Below are positions 9,031 to 17,451 of a stretch of 64,000 nucleotides of DNA, piece after piece (within the stretch, counting starts at the first letter, position 1; each line of letters starts with the position of its first letter). The stretch spans positions 372,001 to 436,000 of the forward strand of contig OX639973.1 in assembly GCA_951828385.1 (NCBI GenBank), read 5' to 3'. Origin of the DNA: an uncultured Poribacteria bacterium (GTDB taxonomy: Bacteria; Poribacteria; WGA-4E; WGA-3G). Below the pieces are notes generated by a model. It was given only the letters and a program-made list of their open reading frames with translations. It did no database searches and had not been told where the DNA came from. A program made the translations under genes and the position numbers.

Positions 9031-9042
9031 GGAATTATTATT

Positions 9043-9339
9043 ATGACGCAAGATGAAATACAAGACAACACGGATGAATCCGAGGAAACACAAGAGACCG
9101 ATCCGCTTCTTGCATTGGTAGGAACATTGCAATGGGACGTGGCAGAAATAAAAAAGCAACTCCGGGCCTCTAAGCGACCAGAGATACGTGTGGTTGAAGG
9201 AGCATACAAAGACCATCCGGATCCGCTCATTGCTTTAGCAGGGACGTTGGAATGTGATGTAACTGACATCGGTGAACGCCACGACGACTATATTGCAGCC
9301 GCTTTGTTGGCAGAATTATGGGGAGATGAGGATGAATAA
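9043..9339 (+). CDS. Small acidic protein with an internal duplication, antitoxin-tail-like
   Basis: 98 residues, very acidic, 12 bases after hsdS. It contains the same motif twice: DPLLALVGTLQWDVAEI (about 20-36) and DPLIALAGTLECDVTDI (about 61-77), the second followed by GERHDDYIAAAL. A D-P-hydrophobic stretch ending in D(V/L)TD..E.HD.Y is common at the C-terminus of small bacterial antitoxins, so an antitoxin or immunity-type role is possible. No DNA-binding N-terminal domain is seen. It is 14 bases from a UPF0175 gene, and the two could be one unit. No cognate toxin is recognised next to it. Function is unproven. Confidence 0.6.
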   Translation: MTQDEIQDNTDESEETQETDPLLALVGTLQWDVAEIKKQLRASKRPEIRVVEGAYKDHPDPLIALAGTLECDVTDIGERHDDYIAAALLAELWGDEDE

Positions 9340-9353
9340 CATGAGGTGAGTTT

Positions 9354-9644
9354 GTGACAAAAACAGAACTTGAAATCCGTTTTATATTACCGCTTGATGA
9401 GGTTTTACTGGAACACAAAGTTGACGCGGTGCACAAAGCGAGAGAGGCTTTTGTGCTTGAATTTTTACGTCAAGGTGACATCAGTGCTGGTAGAGCAGCA
9501 CGACTTCTCAACATTTCGCGGTGGGATCTCTCGGAATTGATGTATGAAGCAGGAATTTCCCCTTTTGACGATAGCATCACAGCAGAAACGTTAGATGCTG
9601 AAGCCAAAAGTGCATTGAAGGATTTTGATGTGTTAAATCACTAA
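9354..9644 (+). CDS. UPF0175 family protein, antitoxin-like
   Basis: 96 residues from a GTG at 9354. The core FVLEFLRQGDISAGRAARLL, then NISRWDLSELMYEAGISPFD, is the UPF0175 signature, a small helix-turn-helix-like fold often found beside PIN-domain toxins. No PIN gene follows here; the next gene is the TIGR04255-type cassette, 132 bases away behind its own promoter. The UPF0175 protein at 40666, in contrast, does have a PIN partner. This one may be an orphan antitoxin or the partner of the small acidic protein before it. Confidence 0.8.
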   Translation: MTKTELEIRFILPLDEVLLEHKVDAVHKAREAFVLEFLRQGDISAGRAARLLNISRWDLSELMYEAGISPFDDSITAETLDAEAKSALKDFDVLNH

Positions 9645-9699
9645 GATTGTTATAAACCGTCAAACTGCTTATTTGCAAGCACTATAGTTGAAATCGATA

Positions 9700-9728
9700 T
9701 TGCATCGGATGAAAATCTATGCTATAAT
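9700..9728 (+). promoter_or_regulatory. Sigma-70-type promoter for the TIGR04255 cassette
   Basis: TTGCAT (9700-9705), a 17-base spacer, and a perfect TATAAT (9723-9728) that also has the extended TG two bases upstream. The ATG at 9777 lies 49 bases further on, behind a TAGGTAGGA ribosome site. This is the clearest promoter in the window and shows that the downstream cassette can be expressed independently of the hsd genes. Confidence 0.7.
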
Positions 9729-9776
9729 ATACATAAGAGTAGTAAATTAATATTAAACTCTGATAGGTAGGACATT

Positions 9777-10592
9777 ATGGATGCCCAAAAAAATGAACTT
9801 AATTTTGCGCGGCCACCAGTAGACGAGGTTGTGTTAAGTGTTCTTTTTCAGTCTCTTGATGGCTTACTTGCACCACATCTTGGGCAAATCTGGCAGGAAT
9901 TTAGGGAAGATGGGTTTGTGAGCATTGAGGAGCAATCTCCGGTTAGTCCTATAGTGGAGGAATTTCCAAGTCGAATTCATGAACCTCAGTTGCAACTACG
10001 TCGTGCCCCTGATCTCGCTCGAATATGGTTTACCCATGAAGATAAAAGCCAAATCTTACAAGTGCAACGCGACCGATTCACATTTAACTGGCGTAAAACC
10101 GACCCGAATCAGCAATATCCAGGGTTCACCTCCATTTGCGAAAAATTTGAAAGTTTCTACAACCGTTTCTGCCAAATTATAAAAGACATGAAAATTGGTG
10201 AAGTAACCCCGCTGCAGTATGAGTTAACCTACATTGATCAGCTCAAGCAAGGAGATGGTTGGGATAGGCTTGATGAAATTGGGGAAATATATAATATGTT
10301 TGTTGATTGCCAACAGTCTGAGTCGTTTTGGTTAGGAGCCGAGTCTTTAATTTTGAGTACCTCATTTACGCTTGAAGATTTGCATGGTAGGTTGCATCTC
10401 ACTATAAGAAATCGTGTAAAGATGCCTGAAGAAAGTCAAACACTACAAACTGATTTCACGATGCGCGGTTTTCCAGAAAACGCTAACTACACAATGATAG
10501 ATTGGTTTAAGGCAGCTCGTGAGCAAATTCGGGAAAAATTCGTTTCTCTCTTTACAGAAAACATCCAAACACAAATATGGGGACGTAAATAA
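9777..10592 (+). CDS. TIGR04255 family protein
   Basis: 271 residues. The N-terminal FARPPVDEVVLSVLFQSLDG, followed by HLGQIWQEFREDGF, is the opening typical of the TIGR04255 family, a sporadically distributed family of unknown function that turns up in accessory regions of distant bacteria. The middle (PLQYELTYIDQL) and the C-terminal beta-rich half (DLHGRLHLTIRNRV) also fit. No catalytic motif, signal peptide or membrane segment is seen. It has a strong promoter of its own, and its stop codon overlaps the next ATG by one base, so it is translationally coupled to the gene at 10592. A defence or conflict role is plausible from its place inside an R-M island but is not demonstrated. Confidence 0.82.
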   Translation: MDAQKNELNFARPPVDEVVLSVLFQSLDGLLAPHLGQIWQEFREDGFVSIEEQSPVSPIVEEFPSRIHEPQLQLRRAPDLARIWFTHEDKSQILQVQRDRFTFNWRKTDPNQQYPGFTSICEKFESFYNRFCQIIKDMKIGEVTPLQYELTYIDQLKQGDGWDRLDEIGEIYNMFVDCQQSESFWLGAESLILSTSFTLEDLHGRLHLTIRNRVKMPEESQTLQTDFTMRGFPENANYTMIDWFKAAREQIREKFVSLFTENIQTQIWGRK

Positions 10593-11155
10593 TGATAAAA
10601 TCAAGGAGATATCTCCTACATCGTGAGGATCTTCAAAACGAAATGGAGTCAGATTTTATGGCTACCCCTAATGTTTCACGCTCAACTCCATATTATCCGG
10701 TTTTGCAAACCCAAGATTATAGGACTTTAAGAGCATCTGATGAAATAATGACGAATCCATTTTCTGTGGCAGATCTTGACTTCTCTTGGTTAACTGAGGC
10801 AAAACAACAATTAAAAGAAGTCTACCAAGAGGTTATGGATGCATGTACATTGGATAGCGAAATTGATCCTGTTCCAAGTGCCGCTTATTACGATGCGTTT
10901 TGGCTGCTGAAACTCCTTGATTATTATAATGTCCCTATGCCTGATATTGGTTGGTTGATAGATGGCGGTATTGGGTTTGAGTGGCGTTCAACGGATGGTA
11001 AAGGGATAGGTACGATGAGCATATATGGTAACAATCAAGTCGTTTATGGAGCCTCTTTAAGAAGCAACCCTAAAACCAAAGGAACTTGCGGATTAACTGA
11101 TTTAGTCCTACTAGTTCACTTCTTTCCAATGTTAAAGACCTTATGCTCTCAATAA
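10592..11155 (+). CDS. Unknown protein coupled to TIGR04255, paralog 2 of 3
   Basis: 187 residues from the ATG that overlaps the preceding stop (TAATG). Shorter starts at internal ATGs are possible. The first about 65 residues are a polar extension. From about residue 70 it matches the small proteins at 4185 and 11733: helix EAKQQLKEVYQEV, then SEIDPVPSAAYYDAFWLL, then PMPDIGW and TMSIYGNNQVVYGA. The domain has no name I can give. The N-terminal extension is unique to this copy and may be the part that contacts the TIGR04255 protein; this is inference. It is followed 10 bases later by the third gene of the cassette. Confidence 0.75.
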   Translation: MIKSRRYLLHREDLQNEMESDFMATPNVSRSTPYYPVLQTQDYRTLRASDEIMTNPFSVADLDFSWLTEAKQQLKEVYQEVMDACTLDSEIDPVPSAAYYDAFWLLKLLDYYNVPMPDIGWLIDGGIGFEWRSTDGKGIGTMSIYGNNQVVYGASLRSNPKTKGTCGLTDLVLLVHFFPMLKTLCSQ

Positions 11156-11165
11156 AGGACTTGGT

Positions 11166-11558
11166 ATGAACGTTCCGCCAGATGAAAAGTTGACTCGGTT
11201 CATTTCTTCTAAAAGTGGTTTTTCCATTGCTAAGAAAGTGGTCAGTTATAGGGCATTTATCCCACCGAGAAAGAGCCCACAGGAACTTTCTGTGTATCGT
11301 ATTTCTACCCTAACTGAAAATGAGATTTGGGAAATTGGAAAAGAATATGTTCAAGGGGAAAATGAAATAAAAGCGAGGGCAGATTTTTTGGCTAAGGTTG
11401 TTTATGAAAATAACCTTATTGTAATTGCAGACACACAAATTCATGAACTACATGCGAATATCAGCCCTCTACCAATGGACAGGGAGGATAGGGACGAAAT
11501 CCTAAGAGAACTCGCTCTTGCTAGCGAGCTAGTAATCAGCCCGTCAGAAGAGACCTAA
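11166..11558 (+). CDS. Third gene of the TIGR04255 cassette, small protein of unknown function
   Basis: 130 residues, ATG at 11166, 10 bases after the previous gene and probably in the same transcript. It begins with a proline- and charge-rich segment (PPDEKLTRFISSKSGFS), then SVYRISTLTENEIWEIGKEY, and a segment ending HELHANISPLP before a helical tail. There are no transmembrane segments and no catalytic motif I can name. The small size and last position resemble the small partner in other TIGR04255 neighbourhoods as I recall them, but this has not been checked by search. Function unknown. Confidence 0.72.
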   Translation: MNVPPDEKLTRFISSKSGFSIAKKVVSYRAFIPPRKSPQELSVYRISTLTENEIWEIGKEYVQGENEIKARADFLAKVVYENNLIVIADTQIHELHANISPLPMDREDRDEILRELALASELVISPSEET

Positions 11559-11588
11559 TTTCAGACTAAACCCAATTAAAGAATATCC

Positions 11589-11660
11589 ATTTCAAACGAA
11601 TCCACAACGATTGTCCAGAAACTCTGGAATTTCCGCAATACTCTCCAAGATGAGGTATTG
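11589..11660 (+). pseudogene. Fossil of an hsdM 5' end
   Basis: This stretch closely resembles the first about 24 codons of the real hsdM at 12164. Read in frame it gives SNESTTIVQKLWNF against SNESATIVQKLWNF in the intact gene, but the start ATG is ATT and the similarity fades after about 70 bases. Most differences are silent, so it was once coding. It shows that an hsdM once started directly after the TIGR04255 cassette, and that the small paralog at 11733 plus the present hsdM came in downstream or that the start was duplicated. Confidence 0.75.
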
Positions 11661-11732
11661 CGTTTCGTGAAAATCTGTGCCAAAATCAGAGCACGTTAGG
11701 GAACTATCTCACAGTCGTATAGGTAACACACT

Positions 11733-12149
11733 ATGGAAACCTTACAAACTGAAATTGAACCTACTGCTTGTTCAACAGACAAAGGGCTGCTTCGGAAACA
11801 GGTGCAACGTGAATTAGACGAAATCCGACAAGAAGCCGAGGCAGCTTATGCCTTGGATAAAGAGATTGACCCAATCCCAGATTCAGCATATAATGATACA
11901 CTTGTTTTGTTAGAGATACTTTGTAATTACAAGCTGCCCATGCCAGAAGTCAGTTGGGCAGAGGATGGCAGCTTTAGCATCGGATGGTATTTGGATGAAG
12001 GTATTATAACGATGGGTATTTATGGAGACGATCTTGTTATCTATAATGCCTTCTTTGAAGAAAAACGTCAATTTGAAGGCATCTGTGCACTATCAGATAC
12101 GCCAATGTTGTCAGGTTTCCTCAAAATATTGATTCCAATCCTTAACTAA
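11733..12149 (+). CDS. Small conserved protein of unknown function, paralog 3 of 3
   Basis: 138 residues from the ATG at 11733. It contains the helix QVQRELDEIRQEAEAAYALD, then EIDPIPDSAYNDTLVLLEIL, then PMPEVSW and TMGIYGDDLVIYNAF, aligning along its length with the proteins at 4185 and 10592. Residues shared by all three (DP or Y-P, Y.D, LL, P.P(D/E), IYG, V.Y.A) mark one domain of about 100 residues. It ends 14 bases before the hsdM ATG, so it is probably co-transcribed with hsdM. It lies just after the hsdM 5' fossil, which points to insertion or recombination here. No function is known. Confidence 0.73.
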   Translation: METLQTEIEPTACSTDKGLLRKQVQRELDEIRQEAEAAYALDKEIDPIPDSAYNDTLVLLEILCNYKLPMPEVSWAEDGSFSIGWYLDEGIITMGIYGDDLVIYNAFFEEKRQFEGICALSDTPMLSGFLKILIPILN

Positions 12150-12163
12150 ATTGAGATAAATTC

Positions 12164-13630
12164 ATGTCAAACGAATCCGCAACAATTGTCCAGAAGCTTT
12201 GGAATTTCTGTAACGTCCTCCGAGACGACGGGGTCAGTTACGGAGATTACGTCGAACAACTTACGTATCTACTGTTCCTTAAACTCGCTGACGAACAGAC
12301 GAAACCACCCTTCAACAAACCTTCAACAATCCCTTTAGGTTTGGATTGGACGAGTCTCCTTGAAGAGAGTGGTGCTGACTTAGAAACGCAGTACGTTAAA
12401 ATCTTGCGAGAACTGAGTAAGGCGGAAGGCTTACTCGGTGTAATCTTCAGAAAATCACAGAATCGTATTCAGACCCCCGCGAGTCTGAAACGTCTTATCC
12501 ACCTCATCAACGATGAGAACTGGAGTGGAATGACTGCCGACATCAAAGGCACTATCTACGAAGGACTTCTACAGAAAAACGCCGAAGACACCAAAAGCGG
12601 AGCCGGTCAATATTTCACACCACGTCCACTTATCAAGGCAATGGTTAACGTGATGCGTCCCGAACCGATGCAAACTATCTGCGATCCTGCGTGCGGTACC
12701 GGTGGTTTCTTTCTTGCAGCACACGACTATATTTCCGAAAATTACGGTAGTACGATGACCCGCGAACAGAAGGAATTCCTTAGATTTAGCACCTTTGCTG
12801 GCACAGACATCGTTGATAACGTCGTTCGCCTCTGTGTGATGAATCTATACTTACATGGTATCGGTGGCACCGAGAGCCCAATTACAACCGATGATAGCCT
12901 TAGCCAAGACACGGGGACCCGCTATGATATGGTGCTTACCAATCCGCCCTTTGGGAACAGGAGTAGCATTACAATCGCTACTAATGATGGTAAACGCAGC
13001 AATACATCGCTTACTTATGAACGCGATGATTTCTGGGCGACTACTTCAAATAAGCAGTTCAATTTCCTCCAACACATCAAGACGATTCTGAAAACGGATG
13101 GACGCGCCGCTGTCGTTCTTCCAGATAATGTCCTCTTTGAACGCGGTTCCGGTGAGATGATTCGCCAGCAGCTGCTCAATCAGTTTGATGTCCATACCCT
13201 CTTGCGATTACCAACCGGTATCTTCTACGCCCAAGGCGTAAAGGCGAATGTGCTCTTTTTCGACAAGCGTCCTGCGCGTGAAGAACCGTGGACTCAGAAA
13301 CTCTGGATATACGACCTGCGAACGAACAAAAGCTTTACGCTTAAGACAAATCCACTACACGATACCGACCTGCAAGATTTTATCAACGTCTACAATCCAG
13401 ACAATCGCGAAGCGCGAGTTGAAACTGAGCGATTTCGCGCCTACAGTTATGAAGAGCTCATCGAACGAGAGCATATCAACCTTGACATTTTCTCGCTAAA
13501 AGATAAGTCGCTTGAGGATGCAGCAGACCTTCCCACCCCAGACGTATTAGTAGCGGAAATCACAGAGAATTTAGAGGCGGCATTAGCACAATTTCAGAAC
13601 ATCCAAACAGAGTTAGACAAGAACGACTAA
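12164..13630 (+). CDS. hsdM: Type I restriction-modification DNA methyltransferase subunit
   Basis: 488 residues. HsdM transfers a methyl group from S-adenosylmethionine to N6 of adenine at the site chosen by HsdS, protecting host DNA. An N-terminal helical HsdM_N domain (residues about 7-140) precedes the class I methyltransferase. SAM-binding motif I is DPACGTGGF at 174-182 and the catalytic motif IV is NPPF at 260-263. The C-terminal helix near 450-488 would contact HsdS. The gene appears complete. It is separated from hsdS by about 3.1 kb of inserted small genes. It stops immediately before the ATG of the nucleotidyltransferase fusion gene with no gap. Confidence 0.95.
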   Translation: MSNESATIVQKLWNFCNVLRDDGVSYGDYVEQLTYLLFLKLADEQTKPPFNKPSTIPLGLDWTSLLEESGADLETQYVKILRELSKAEGLLGVIFRKSQNRIQTPASLKRLIHLINDENWSGMTADIKGTIYEGLLQKNAEDTKSGAGQYFTPRPLIKAMVNVMRPEPMQTICDPACGTGGFFLAAHDYISENYGSTMTREQKEFLRFSTFAGTDIVDNVVRLCVMNLYLHGIGGTESPITTDDSLSQDTGTRYDMVLTNPPFGNRSSITIATNDGKRSNTSLTYERDDFWATTSNKQFNFLQHIKTILKTDGRAAVVLPDNVLFERGSGEMIRQQLLNQFDVHTLLRLPTGIFYAQGVKANVLFFDKRPAREEPWTQKLWIYDLRTNKSFTLKTNPLHDTDLQDFINVYNPDNREARVETERFRAYSYEELIEREHINLDIFSLKDKSLEDAADLPTPDVLVAEITENLEAALAQFQNIQTELDKND

Positions 13631-16060
13631 ATGAAAACACACCTCCTTGAAAACCTACTCGGTTCCGAATTAGAAGAGACGCTCATAGCAATCTCCGCGG
13701 ATGCAGACACATTTGAAACGTTCCTCGCCACACTCCCGACAGATTCCGTCGAAAACCACCTTACACCGCAATGGGTCGTACTTGCGGCTGGTAAAGGCAC
13801 GCGGATTGATCCTACCGGACGCTTGAGCAAAACGTTGGACATCACCTTCGGGGAACAGAACACGCTCCAACACTCGCGGCGTTACCTACCCGGCAACCGT
13901 CCGGACATCGTTGTGATCAACCCACAGATGGCATCGCGTATTGAGAACAGTGAATCTGCGGCGCAATTGCTCGGTCCCGATGCGATACCTTGTATCCAAG
14001 CAGAGATGAACGGCACGGGAGGCGCGCTGCAAGCCGCACTCCCCGCACTTCAAGACTCCGACGCTGAATGGATTGGGGTGGCGTTCGGTGATGAACCGTT
14101 TTTGGAACGCGCTATTTTTGCACAGACACTGCTCTCACATTTTCTCTCCGGTGCGGATGTTACGCTCTGCGGCAAAACCCCTGAAACTGTTGAGGATAAG
14201 GGCGGACTTTTCTTCGACGCTGAAGGAAAACTCACGGGGACCAAAGAGTGGTACGATATGACAGCAGCCGAAAAACAGGAGATGTGGGACCGATGGCACA
14301 ATGGTGAAGCCTACACCAACACAGGTATCACACTCATTCGGAAAAGTGCGTTGTTAGATCGGATACATCGGTTGGAACCGCATGCAAATCGGAACGATGA
14401 ACTCCATCACGTCGATCTCATCCGACACTGTTATAGAGATGGGCTGAAAACAAACGCCTTTATCTATCGTGGTAATGTGTTGTCTGGCGTGAACCGCTGG
14501 TCGAATGTTTTATCCGGTGAAGCGGCACTGTATGCACAGATACGGGAATCTCTCACGCGAAAAGGCGTTCGCATCGATCCCGCTGCACAGATAACATTGG
14601 GCGGTGATGACATTGAAATCGGCACGGCGTGCTATCTTATCGGTAGCGTGCATCTCGGCGAAAAGGTTCGGATCGGAGATTATTGCAGGCTTGAAAACGT
14701 TACGTTGCTTGGTGCGACAACAGTCGGTGATGCGGTTGGATTAGAAGGTGTTTCTGCGGAGGATACCGTATTTGAAGCAAACCCGATCCCGGAAACATTG
14801 GCGGCACCCGTGCGGGGCCTCGCGACTAAAAGTACAATCAAAAATTGCACGTTTGACGTGACGAGCGTCGGGAGTAGCGTTCAACTTTCGGGAGTTGTCG
14901 CGCATGGAACAGTGATTCCGTCCGGTATCGTTTTGACGGATCGGACACTCGGTGTCCCACCAGCACAAGTCCCGCCTGCCGTGCCGAAGTCGTTATTTGA
15001 TCAGATTGTGCCTTCGGATTATAGCCCAGGTGTTTTTACCTTTGGAGAAAAGCGAGAATTACCGGATTGGGAAAACCTCCGACGACACGTGCAATCGCAT
15101 AGTGCTGCAGAACTCATTCCGCGTGCGACGCACGATCCGCAGTTACAACAGACGACCTGCGACGCGGTCCAGACCCTCTTGGACCTGCGACGCGCAAATT
15201 CGGATTATCTGATTGAATCGCTCACACCAGAAGAACTATGGGGAAGCATCTTTGAGTTGGTAACGCTTCATACCGGCAATCCGAACCCATATCATCACGA
15301 TAAACTGAAAGCGCGGCAGACGGCACTCGACCTACTGCCAGAGTTTTGGGATAATCATTGGCTGACGCGTCTGAAATTGGTTGTCGCTGGGAATATCATC
15401 GACTACAGCAGCGAGCGGGTTGTAAAAAAATTGAAAGCGAATCCTGACTATTTCTCTGAAGCACTCCGCGCGGCGGTCGAAACGCCTTTCAGTATCAACT
15501 GTTACGAAGCCTTCATCGAAAAGGTGATTGAAGGGACACCGCAGCAGATTCTCTGGCTCGCGGATAACGACGGAGAGGTGATATTTGACATCGTCTTCAT
15601 TCAGGAACTCGTCGCGTCTGGACACCACATCTCCCTTGTTGGCAAAGCAGACAACGCCAGCAACGACGCGACTGTGGCAGACCTGCACGCAATTGTCAAC
15701 TACCCGCAATTTCAGGAACTTCAGGCAGCCATTCGGGACGGTACGCTCCGGTTGCTATCATCAGGTGCAATAACAATCGGGACCAATCTCTATCAGGCGA
15801 CACCGGAATTCATCAACGCGCTGTCAGCAGCAGATCTTGTTATTTCAAAAGGACAGGGGAATTTCTATACCACACCCGGATGGGGGAAGGATACTTTCTA
15901 TCTTCTACTCTCTAAAGGTTTAACAGCTGAACGGAGTACAGGTGTTATTGCAGATCGGAATCTACCGATTGATGGCATGATTTTGGCTTACGTGCCAGCA
16001 GGCACAAGACGGGACGCGCCTTTGTTGGATATTTGTCGGGAATGGACGACGGAAAACTAA
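13631..16060 (+). CDS. Nucleotidyltransferase/left-handed beta helix/DUF89 fusion protein
   Basis: 809 residues. Three parts are visible. Residues about 45-310 are a sugar-nucleotidyltransferase-like domain with WVVLAAGKGTRI as the nucleotide-binding motif and MNGTGGALQAAL further on. Residues about 330-455 have the short isoleucine-valine-glycine periodicity of a left-handed beta helix (VRIGDYCRLENVTLLGATTV), as in GlmU-type enzymes. Residues about 500-809 are a DUF89/ARMT1-type domain: VVAGNIID, the metal site LADNDGEVIFD, and SKGQGNFYT. DUF89 proteins are metal-dependent phosphatases acting on damaged or overproduced phospho-metabolites. Making a sugar nucleotide and removing a harmful sugar phosphate in one chain is a plausible reading. 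The gene abuts hsdM and overlaps the converging PaaK-like gene by four bases. Confidence 0.85.
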   Translation: MKTHLLENLLGSELEETLIAISADADTFETFLATLPTDSVENHLTPQWVVLAAGKGTRIDPTGRLSKTLDITFGEQNTLQHSRRYLPGNRPDIVVINPQMASRIENSESAAQLLGPDAIPCIQAEMNGTGGALQAALPALQDSDAEWIGVAFGDEPFLERAIFAQTLLSHFLSGADVTLCGKTPETVEDKGGLFFDAEGKLTGTKEWYDMTAAEKQEMWDRWHNGEAYTNTGITLIRKSALLDRIHRLEPHANRNDELHHVDLIRHCYRDGLKTNAFIYRGNVLSGVNRWSNVLSGEAALYAQIRESLTRKGVRIDPAAQITLGGDDIEIGTACYLIGSVHLGEKVRIGDYCRLENVTLLGATTVGDAVGLEGVSAEDTVFEANPIPETLAAPVRGLATKSTIKNCTFDVTSVGSSVQLSGVVAHGTVIPSGIVLTDRTLGVPPAQVPPAVPKSLFDQIVPSDYSPGVFTFGEKRELPDWENLRRHVQSHSAAELIPRATHDPQLQQTTCDAVQTLLDLRRANSDYLIESLTPEELWGSIFELVTLHTGNPNPYHHDKLKARQTALDLLPEFWDNHWLTRLKLVVAGNIIDYSSERVVKKLKANPDYFSEALRAAVETPFSINCYEAFIEKVIEGTPQQILWLADNDGEVIFDIVFIQELVASGHHISLVGKADNASNDATVADLHAIVNYPQFQELQAAIRDGTLRLLSSGAITIGTNLYQATPEFINALSAADLVISKGQGNFYTTPGWGKDTFYLLLSKGLTAERSTGVIADRNLPIDGMILAYVPAGTRRDAPLLDICREWTTEN

Positions 16061-17430
16061 AGTTCGCCTGCCGATACTTTTGAAATCGTGTATTCCCTTT
16101 TACCGGATGCAAGCAGCGGGATATCCTCTACAAATTCCACCGTGACAACGACATCTGCACCGAGTACCTCTTGAATCTTCTGGACGAGGTGATGGCGTGT
16201 CTCTGCTCTCCACGCCACGTTAATAACTAGTTTCAAGACACACCGCTCAAACGTTTCCTGAATCAGTTGAAATTGACTAATCCCGACGAGGTTATAGAAC
16301 TGTCGTGTGAAATAACCGCCATGTATTAAGGTCCCAGTTTTCGTACGGAAAGTTGCAGTGGTGCGTCCAAGCAGTTCTGCCAAGATAGGTAATTCACTAC
16401 CGCAGGGACACATTTCGTCCGAGAGCATACCGACATCTCCGATACGATACCGAATAAACGGCATAGCGTAGTTATTGAGTTGCGTGATAAGGATTTCTCC
16501 GGGTTCAGTGTATGGATAAGGACTATCTATTTCAAGGTAGAGGTCATGGCAGTTGATATGCATGCGCCCTTCTGGACACTCCATCGCGATCAAACCGACT
16601 TCCCGTCCGCCATAACGATTATAGACTTTCGCTTTGAAAATGATCTCAGCTAAGGCGCGGTCATGTAGATGTAGCATCTCAGCGGAAGAGATAATACCCT
16701 TCAATTTCCATTTCGGGATCAAGCCGTTATCGGAGAGAAATGTAGCAAACTGATAAAGCGATGACGGATAAGCGAGGATGGTCTGTGGGAGGTCCTGATT
16801 CATCTGTTCAAACATTGCCAGCATCGCTGCGTCTGTAAGGCGAAACCCATTGAGCCAATACTGATTCCGCCAAAAGGTGCCGAGCCGGTGTTTCCAGTGT
16901 CCAGCGTCTTCCAAATCTGCGGGTGCCCCCCAGATAATGAGTTGCGGCTCACCAAAATTCCAGCCTGCCCATCGATCGAAATAGTAAACGCTCAAGTTTC
17001 GTTGATTCCAATAGTTCCTATCCTGATAGAACACAAGCGGCGTACCTGTTGAGCCGCCCGTAGCGTTCCTGATGCGTTCTTCCTGTGGAAATGCTTCAGA
17101 ACAGAGACGCTCTAACTGTTCTCGAACGTTCTGTTTTTCAAGTGGCGGAACCTCTGATATATCCGGTGATTCCGTCTTGAGCAATTCACGGTAATACGGT
17201 GTTGTCTGGTATGCGTGCTGGAGGAGTTTTTCTAACCGTTCTTTCTGGAATGCCGCGATGGTTTCGCGCGGGGCATCCAGCACTGCTGCAGTCTGTGAGA
17301 ACCGAGAGCGATAGCGCGCCCCTTTGCGGTAACTGTTGTAGGCGTGCCACGCCGCCTTCGAGAATAGCGTTTTGGCATAACGACGGATGGGCATGGTTTT
17401 TCTAATTGGGGTGCTTGGATGCCCGAACAC
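16057..17430 (-). CDS. Phenylacetate-CoA ligase-like (PaaK/CapK) adenylate-forming enzyme
   Basis: 457 residues from a GTG at 17430 behind AAGGA; an in-frame ATG 12 codons later is possible. The family activates a carboxylic acid as acyl-AMP and transfers it to a thiol or other acceptor. The phosphate-binding loop NATGGSTGTPLVFY (about 121-134), the mid-domain YNRYGGREVGLIAMEC and the hinge-side YRIGDVGML are all characteristic. The C-terminal subdomain around residue 380-450 is present. Close relatives include coenzyme F390 synthetase and CapK, so the acid substrate cannot be fixed. A sulfatase gene follows upstream on the same strand after 21 bases, suggesting an operon with it. Confidence 0.88.
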   Translation of the reverse strand: MFGHPSTPIRKTMPIRRYAKTLFSKAAWHAYNSYRKGARYRSRFSQTAAVLDAPRETIAAFQKERLEKLLQHAYQTTPYYRELLKTESPDISEVPPLEKQNVREQLERLCSEAFPQEERIRNATGGSTGTPLVFYQDRNYWNQRNLSVYYFDRWAGWNFGEPQLIIWGAPADLEDAGHWKHRLGTFWRNQYWLNGFRLTDAAMLAMFEQMNQDLPQTILAYPSSLYQFATFLSDNGLIPKWKLKGIISSAEMLHLHDRALAEIIFKAKVYNRYGGREVGLIAMECPEGRMHINCHDLYLEIDSPYPYTEPGEILITQLNNYAMPFIRYRIGDVGMLSDEMCPCGSELPILAELLGRTTATFRTKTGTLIHGGYFTRQFYNLVGISQFQLIQETFERCVLKLVINVAWRAETRHHLVQKIQEVLGADVVVTVEFVEDIPLLASGKREYTISKVSAGEL

Positions 17431-17451
17431 ATTCAGGCATCCTTGATTGAA

